DNA from: Dermatemys mawii
Lineage: Eukaryota; Chordata; Testudines; Dermatemydidae
NCBI GenBank assembly: GCA_007922305.1
Contig: ML677351.1
Span: forward strand, 16,335,119 to 16,399,118
Length of the DNA stretch: 64,000 nt
Reading direction: 5' to 3'
Under the pieces are notes generated by a model. That model saw only the letters and a program-made list of their open reading frames with translations, made no database searches and was not told the DNA's origin. Positions 59,301 through 64,000 of this stretch are shown piece after piece. Position numbers and translations under genes: made by a program. Numbering within the stretch: the stretch's first letter is position 1; each line of letters begins with the position of its first letter.

Positions 59301-59700
59301 CTTTTAAAAGCAGTGAAGACCAGGCCTAAGCCAGAATGGTCTTCAGTGACAGTTGTTGGTCTAGACTATGGTCTGCGAGGAGCATTCCTGTTTGAGTTTT
59401 TCAATAGCAACACAGACCCTAGAGTCAGTGATGAGGGAGCAAAAAAGTGATACTGGCATTAATTTTGGAATGTGTTAATCCTCTGAAAGTATGGAAATTA
59501 ATAAATGGATTAAAGCTGGCTTTCCCTCAGTTAGCTGTATGGGAGGGGCAGTTGTGAATCTCTGCAGACTGTGCTCAACTCCCACAGTATAAACGTAGGA
59601 AGCAGGTAATCTGTACAGGCTTATAAGGGACTGCTTAGGCACACAGATTGTGCCACAGTGTAGCCCAGAGTTTGTAAGAATTTTTCCTGCCACATCTGAA
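56352..59700. other. Unassigned DNA
   Basis: About 3.3 kb of AT-rich sequence with no gene. At 58490-58560 the words 'ataattcatt' and 'ttcatttac' recur several times. At 59040-59330 'ggtagttttactg'-like words and 'cagtgaagaccaggcct' suggest an old DNA-element remnant. Confidence 0.5.
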
Positions 59701-59771
59701 TGTGTTCCTCCTTGCTGTGAGCCTTCCTGTGTTCCTCCTTGCTGTGAGCCTTCCTGTGTTCCTCCTTGCTG
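59701..59771 (+). repeat. Minisatellite, 27 bp unit, about 2.6 copies
   Basis: 'tgtgttcctccttgctgtga' plus 'gccttcc' starts at 59701, 59728 and 59755, the last copy being partial. The copies are identical where they overlap. On the minus strand the unit is a multiple of three and reads as a repeated 'SKEEHRKAH', but this is not evidence of a gene. Confidence 0.92.
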
Positions 59772-60860
59772 AGGAATTGTCTTCTTCTTTTTTTTTTTTT
59801 CAATTAAGTTCTGTGGGACAAGTGCAATTCTTTGACATAAGTTTGCATTTAATAGCTCTTGTGGCTACTCACTTAGCTTTAGAAGGTTTCAATGTTATTT
59901 TCAGGACTTTCGATGACATTCCTATGTGATATACCCCCCTCCCCATCCCTTCTTACCTCTGACACAATACTTCCTGAAACTCTTCAGATTCTTCTGTTGC
60001 CAGCCACTCTTAGCAATGCCTTTGGCCTTTTCATTTTTCCTAGCCACACACCCTCCTACCTTACAGCTTCTGGAGCCCTTTGACACAATATGCCTCCTTT
60101 TAAAGTACAAACTTGCTGGCCTGTGCAACTGGGTTTCTGAGGCAAGAAAGTAATTTATGCCAGGTGTGGAGCTGGCCTAGATTATTTTCCACTCCGGGGG
60201 AATCTGGAACTCTTAATCACAACTCAATCTATGATCTGATTCACGGGTAGTGCAGCTGCATGCTCCTGCCTTTCTGAGTGCTGGTGTAACTCCATAAGAT
60301 AGCCCTCTGTTTGGAAACGAAGCTTATTTTATCTGCAAAGGAAGGGGGTGATATAAATATGGGAATAATATAAAAGTAGTATAATAAAGTTATTAAAATG
60401 CTTGCCAACATTAAATGCTAAAAAATCACTTCAACTTCAGTATTTAAATACTGATATGTGGAAATCAGTGGCAATGCTATTTGCATGACCTATCCTGTTT
60501 TATACCATGCTATTATAGCAGGAAGAAACCCTTTTTTCTTAGTTAAATTTTGCTAAGCTGCCATATAACCACATACATTAAGATTATATTTCTGTGATCT
60601 TACGTAAATTATTTGTTTGCATAGTACAGACAGTAAAAGATTTTGTAATACTTCTCTAAATTTCTGGTTATTATATTAGATTGCATAAGATACCCGATCA
60701 CAACATTGTATCATGTGAAGAAGATTCAATATGCAGTGCTGAAAATTAACACATTTGACATTAAGGTTTCACAGTTGTCCTGGTAAGATTCAGTCTTTGA
60801 ATGTATTCCATTATAAATGCAATCCCTTTAAGACAAACTCTGAAAGAGAGAATTTAAATG
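59772..60860. other. Unassigned DNA
   Basis: No gene. A T-run at 59788-59801 lies next to the minisatellite. Confidence 0.5.
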
Positions 60861-61319
60861 CAGTAACTCCTCAAGTTGTTCCAGTTAAGATTGTTTTGTT
60901 GTTACATTGCTGATCTATTAAGAAAAATGCTTGTTTAAAGTTTTGCAGTGCTCCCTTATAATGTCATTTGGCAGCCTCCTGCTTTGTCCACTGCTTGCAG
61001 AAAGAGCAGCATCTTGGAGCTAGCTGGTGGGGGCTTGGAATCAGGGGGGACTGGCAATCCCCGCATCAGCTCCCTGTTCCCCCTAAGTTCCCTGTGCAGC
61101 AGTCGCTCAACAGGCTATCAATTGCTGGCAGTTCAGCTGTCCGTCCCCCCACTGCCATGAGCTGCTGTTGATCTCTGCCTTGGGAGCTGCTCCCGGGAGC
61201 CTACTGCTTGCTGTGCAGGGAGGGAGAAGGGGGAGGCTAAAGTCAGGGTCTCCCCCTCTCCCCTACTTCTGCACCCCACTTACCCCTTCTCTATATAGAG
61301 CAGGGTGGGAACACAGACT

Positions 61320-61338
61320 GAGAGAGAGAGAGAGAGAG
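61320..61338 (+). repeat. (GA)n microsatellite
   Basis: Nine to ten uninterrupted GA units inside the 60861-62091 element. Confidence 0.9.
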
Positions 61339-61708
61339 CCTGAAGCAGCAGCTGCTGCCTCAACTTTCTGATTCACTTAAAAAAATGTACTTGAGTGGAG
61401 TCAACATACTTAAAGGGGCAATGCACATCTGTCTTTCTCCCGCACACACATAGGATGTGTGTCTGTCTCTGTCTGTTATGCTTTCTCCTCTTCCTCCATT
61501 ACTGCTGCCTTGTAGAGTGTGAGACTACATTAACAACAATATGTTAACCCTTAAGGGCTCAGTCAAAAGATAATTCATCATTTAGCAGTAAGGCATTCCC
61601 TGGGCAATATCCCACACTCTTCCACCCTGTAACTTTACCACCTCAACCAAGCTTCACAATCATCACCACCGTGAACAGTATTAAATTGTTTGTTTAAAAC
61701 ATACTCTC

Positions 61709-61751
<43 letters not shown>

Positions 61752-61867
61752 NNNNNNNNNNNNNNNNNNNNNNNNNNNNNNNNNNNNNNNNNNNNNNNNN
61801 NNNNNNNNNNNNNNNNNNNNNNNNNNNNNNNNNNNNNNNNNNNNNNNNNNNTGTGTGTGTGTGTGTG

Positions 61868-61949
<82 letters not shown>
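61709..61949 (+). repeat. (TG)n(TA)n microsatellite with a 100-N assembly gap
   Basis: TG units run 61709-61732 and TA units 61733-61751. Then come exactly 100 Ns (61752-61851), then TG units from 61852 and TA units to about 61949. The same TG-then-TA order on both sides suggests the gap hides one long array, or a tandem copy, that could not be assembled. 100 Ns is commonly a placeholder, so the true length is unknown. Confidence 0.93.
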
Positions 61950-61952
<3 letters not shown>

Positions 61953-62091
61953 TCTGGTGAAAAAATTTCCCTGGAACCTAACTCCCCCACTTACATTAAT
62001 TCTTATGGGGAAATTGGGCTTGTTTAACATTGTTTTGCTTAAAGTTGCATTTTTCAGGAACGTAACTACATTGTTAAACGAGGAGTTACTG

Positions 62092-64000
62092 TTGTCAGTT
62101 TGTCCTCTACAACTTAATTTTATGGCTTGTGTGAGCAGCAGAGCACAATGCAGTGGTTGGAGCAGGCTTGACAGATGAGTAAAGATGGCATCAGTCTAGA
62201 AAGTCGTCTTGACAGCATTAGTGAAGAGTGGCTACAGGGGAGACATTGGGTGTGTGAAAGAGACCAAAAAGGATACAGAGAAGAAAGGGTCAGGAAAGGA
62301 GAGAATGACTATTATGATTTATGTATTATTTCCATTGTGGTAGCACCTACAAATCCCAATCAAGAGAGCCATCAAGGGTGCAGAGCAAAAATGGGGATTT
62401 GACCTCTTGAGAAGTTGCAGATCTGAAGGATAGGGTGGTGTCAAATGAGAATATTTTTGCAACATGCAGGAGCTACTGCAGAGACGTGGTGCTGATTAAC
62501 TGATGGAAAATGCATGAGGAATGAATAAGCAGGCAGGGTACTTGGTATCTGATGGGGAGGACCTGGGAGGAGCCAGAGAATGACCCTCATTAGCCTGCAG
62601 TGATGGCCAAGAGGCTGGCAGCAAAAAGAATGAGATGGCATTACTGGATAGCAGAAAAGAGATGAGATAAGTGTGAGAAACTGGCATTGGAATTGGTAGC
62701 AAAGAGTGTATGGCCCTGAAAACAAAGAGTAAAGCTGTGTGGAATTCATTGGTTCCTATTGGCGAGGCAGTTGACACATTTTTCTTTTAACGTTGTCTCT
62801 CCTGGTTTATATTCTTTGTCTTTGTTTTCACTTTGAGCTTAAATGAACCGACAACTCTAAAAGAGGAAACATTCTGCTTTTTCTCAGTTTCATAGAAAAT
62901 ATGAAGTCCTTCCCTGGAACCTGAGGGGGAGGAGGGAGACTTTGTGAAACTCTACCTCTGTTTGCCCCAAAGCTTTGCAGAACTCATTGACTTTTGGATT
63001 TGTAATGAACCCAAAACCCAGGCAAGGAAAAGATGATTTGAATGAACAAATGACCTCCCTGATAATATAATAAGCATAGCCAGAGGATGCTATTTTGGGA
63101 GCTGTCCCCAGGTTTCAAGGTTAAGTACAGTTGGTTGGATTTTTTTGTTCTTTTACAAACCTTAAGTATTTTCAATCACTTTTTAATTATTTCAATCTTA
63201 TTTTCATGAAACAAATTTCCTTTTTTCCAGTTTTTCCTCATTTTCCAATTTTTCCTTTAGTCTTTTTTAGCACTGAATGCAATTGAACAGATGAGATGTA
63301 TGAGTCCCCTGTCACACTTCCTTTTGCAACTCTATAGCTTTTCAAAACTTCCTCAACTTTGGAAAAGTTACAACGATGCAAAAGAAAAAAATATATAACT
63401 AACTGTGCCAGTCAACTTTTTAATATTTCTACAAGTTTTGAAAAATTACAATATGACAAAAGAATAAAACAAAAATGGGGAAAATAATAATCCCGAGCAA
63501 TGTTTATTTTAGTGCACTCAGTGGTAAAAGGGGAAAAAATGGAAAAATTCAAAATTCCAAAATTTTCAATTTTTTAGTTTAAAATATTCCATTCCAAATT
63601 CTATGAAACAGAAACAGTTGGATAATTGTTCTTCTATTTTTTCAGTCAGTTATAGCTATATACAAGATTTTTAAAAAAATTGCTATTTTTTAAATTGCTA
63701 TTAAATTTTTTAAATTTTATTTTTTTAATTGCTATTTTGTCACATAATATGCAATTTATCAAGATACAGCTAGGTGATTTCTCAGTGAGGAGAGGATCTG
63801 CTCTCCACTCTGCTCATGAAAGTTCTGCCCTTACTGCTAAATAAGGAAAACAGATTAAACTCTGACTCCTCTACTGTCTTTTCTAGGATGCTTCCTCTCC
63901 CTGAGGCCTTCAGGACTCTGACTCCTTAAGAAGAGCTTGAGCAAAGTAGAGAGTCATCATCTCTGGTGTCTTTTTAGAAGCTAAATACAACAAAAACAAA
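62092..64000. other. Unassigned DNA, AT-rich towards the end
   Basis: No gene. From 63130 to 63740 the sequence is dominated by T-rich then A-rich words ('ccaatttttcc', 'ggaaaaattcaaaattcc'), and 'attgctatt' recurs three times at 63670-63740. Short frames at 62175-62777 have no motif. Confidence 0.5.

Larger units (their letters stand above)
60861..62091. mobile_element. 1.2 kb non-autonomous DNA transposon with 12 bp inverted ends
   Basis: It begins 'cagtaactcctc' (60861-60872) and ends with its exact reverse complement (62080-62091). I recognise the whole length as a turtle repeat: a GC-rich first third ('ggagctagctggtggggg'), a middle with 'ttaacaacaatatgttaacc', and a right end with 'gcatttttcaggaacgtaac'. 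The CAGT-type ends recall Tigger-like elements, which duplicate TA. The flanks here are TG and TT, so that assignment is open. No transposase is encoded. It contains a microsatellite and an assembly gap. Confidence 0.8.

Noticed and set aside
60960..61300. GC-rich patch that could be a CpG island or promoter
   Set aside because: It lies inside the 60861-62091 repeat element and recurs with it, so it is not evidence of a host promoter.
61635..62178. Open frames of about 80 to 160 codons across the gap region, with Tyr-Ile and Cys-Val repeats
   Set aside because: They are translations of TG and TA microsatellite arrays and 100 Ns, not protein-coding sequence.
1..64000. CRISPR arrays, bacterial operons, ribosome binding sites, terminators, rRNA
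   Set aside because: The sequence is vertebrate; no regularly spaced repeats with unique spacers and no rRNA-like segments were seen.

Overview
This is a 64 kb stretch of vertebrate nuclear DNA, most likely from a turtle. That reading rests on the repeat content: CR1 LINEs with a short repeated 3' tail, Penelope-like elements with a GIY-YIG endonuclease, a Ty3/gypsy chromovirus, solo LTRs and small hAT-type MITEs of kinds I recognise from turtle genomes. It is an inference, not a search result. I find no exon, tRNA, rRNA or other host gene I can defend. Every protein-like reading frame with recognisable motifs belongs to a mobile element; the other open frames are short and show no family signature. 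The window could be intergenic or lie inside a large intron.

Layout. 0-4 kb: unassigned DNA, an old palindromic MITE-like remnant, a MIR-like tail and a 200 bp MITE with a perfect 8 bp target duplication (3861-4060). 4.7-6.5 kb: a 5'-truncated Penelope-like element whose remaining reverse transcriptase plus GIY-YIG frame has no stop. 6.5-15.6 kb: mostly unassigned, with old SINE-like remnants and a purine-rich tract. 15.6-17.5 kb: a repeat cluster ending in a 5'-truncated, inactivated CR1. 17.5-26.4 kb: mostly unassigned, with a perfect 18 bp hairpin (17905-17946) and an antisense CR1 tail. 26.4-28.5 kb: a longer broken CR1.

28.9-33.2 kb: a decayed Ty3/gypsy chromovirus with two LTRs. Its left LTR carries an ~890 bp insertion, and its internal region carries a fold-back Penelope tail with a 12 bp target duplication. 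38.2-39.9 kb: a rearranged fold-back of hAT transposase sequence. 40.97-41.22 kb: a second MITE with a perfect 8 bp duplication. 42.9-43.5 kb: an antisense RTE-type LINE fragment. 44.8-45.5 and 46.3-47.1 kb: two solo LTRs with 4 and 5 bp duplications.

48.4-50.95 kb: a probable DNA transposon with a broken cysteine-rich, DDE-like ~564-codon gene. This is the least familiar coding sequence here and the best candidate for follow-up. 53.2-53.8 kb: an older antisense Penelope reverse transcriptase fragment. 55.6-56.4 kb: a probable LTR-like repeat. 60.9-62.1 kb: a 1.2 kb element with 12 bp terminal inverted repeats, holding a TG/TA microsatellite and a 100-N assembly gap.

The elements do not form a pathway. 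They are independent insertions of different ages, some nested, and they record the history of the locus.
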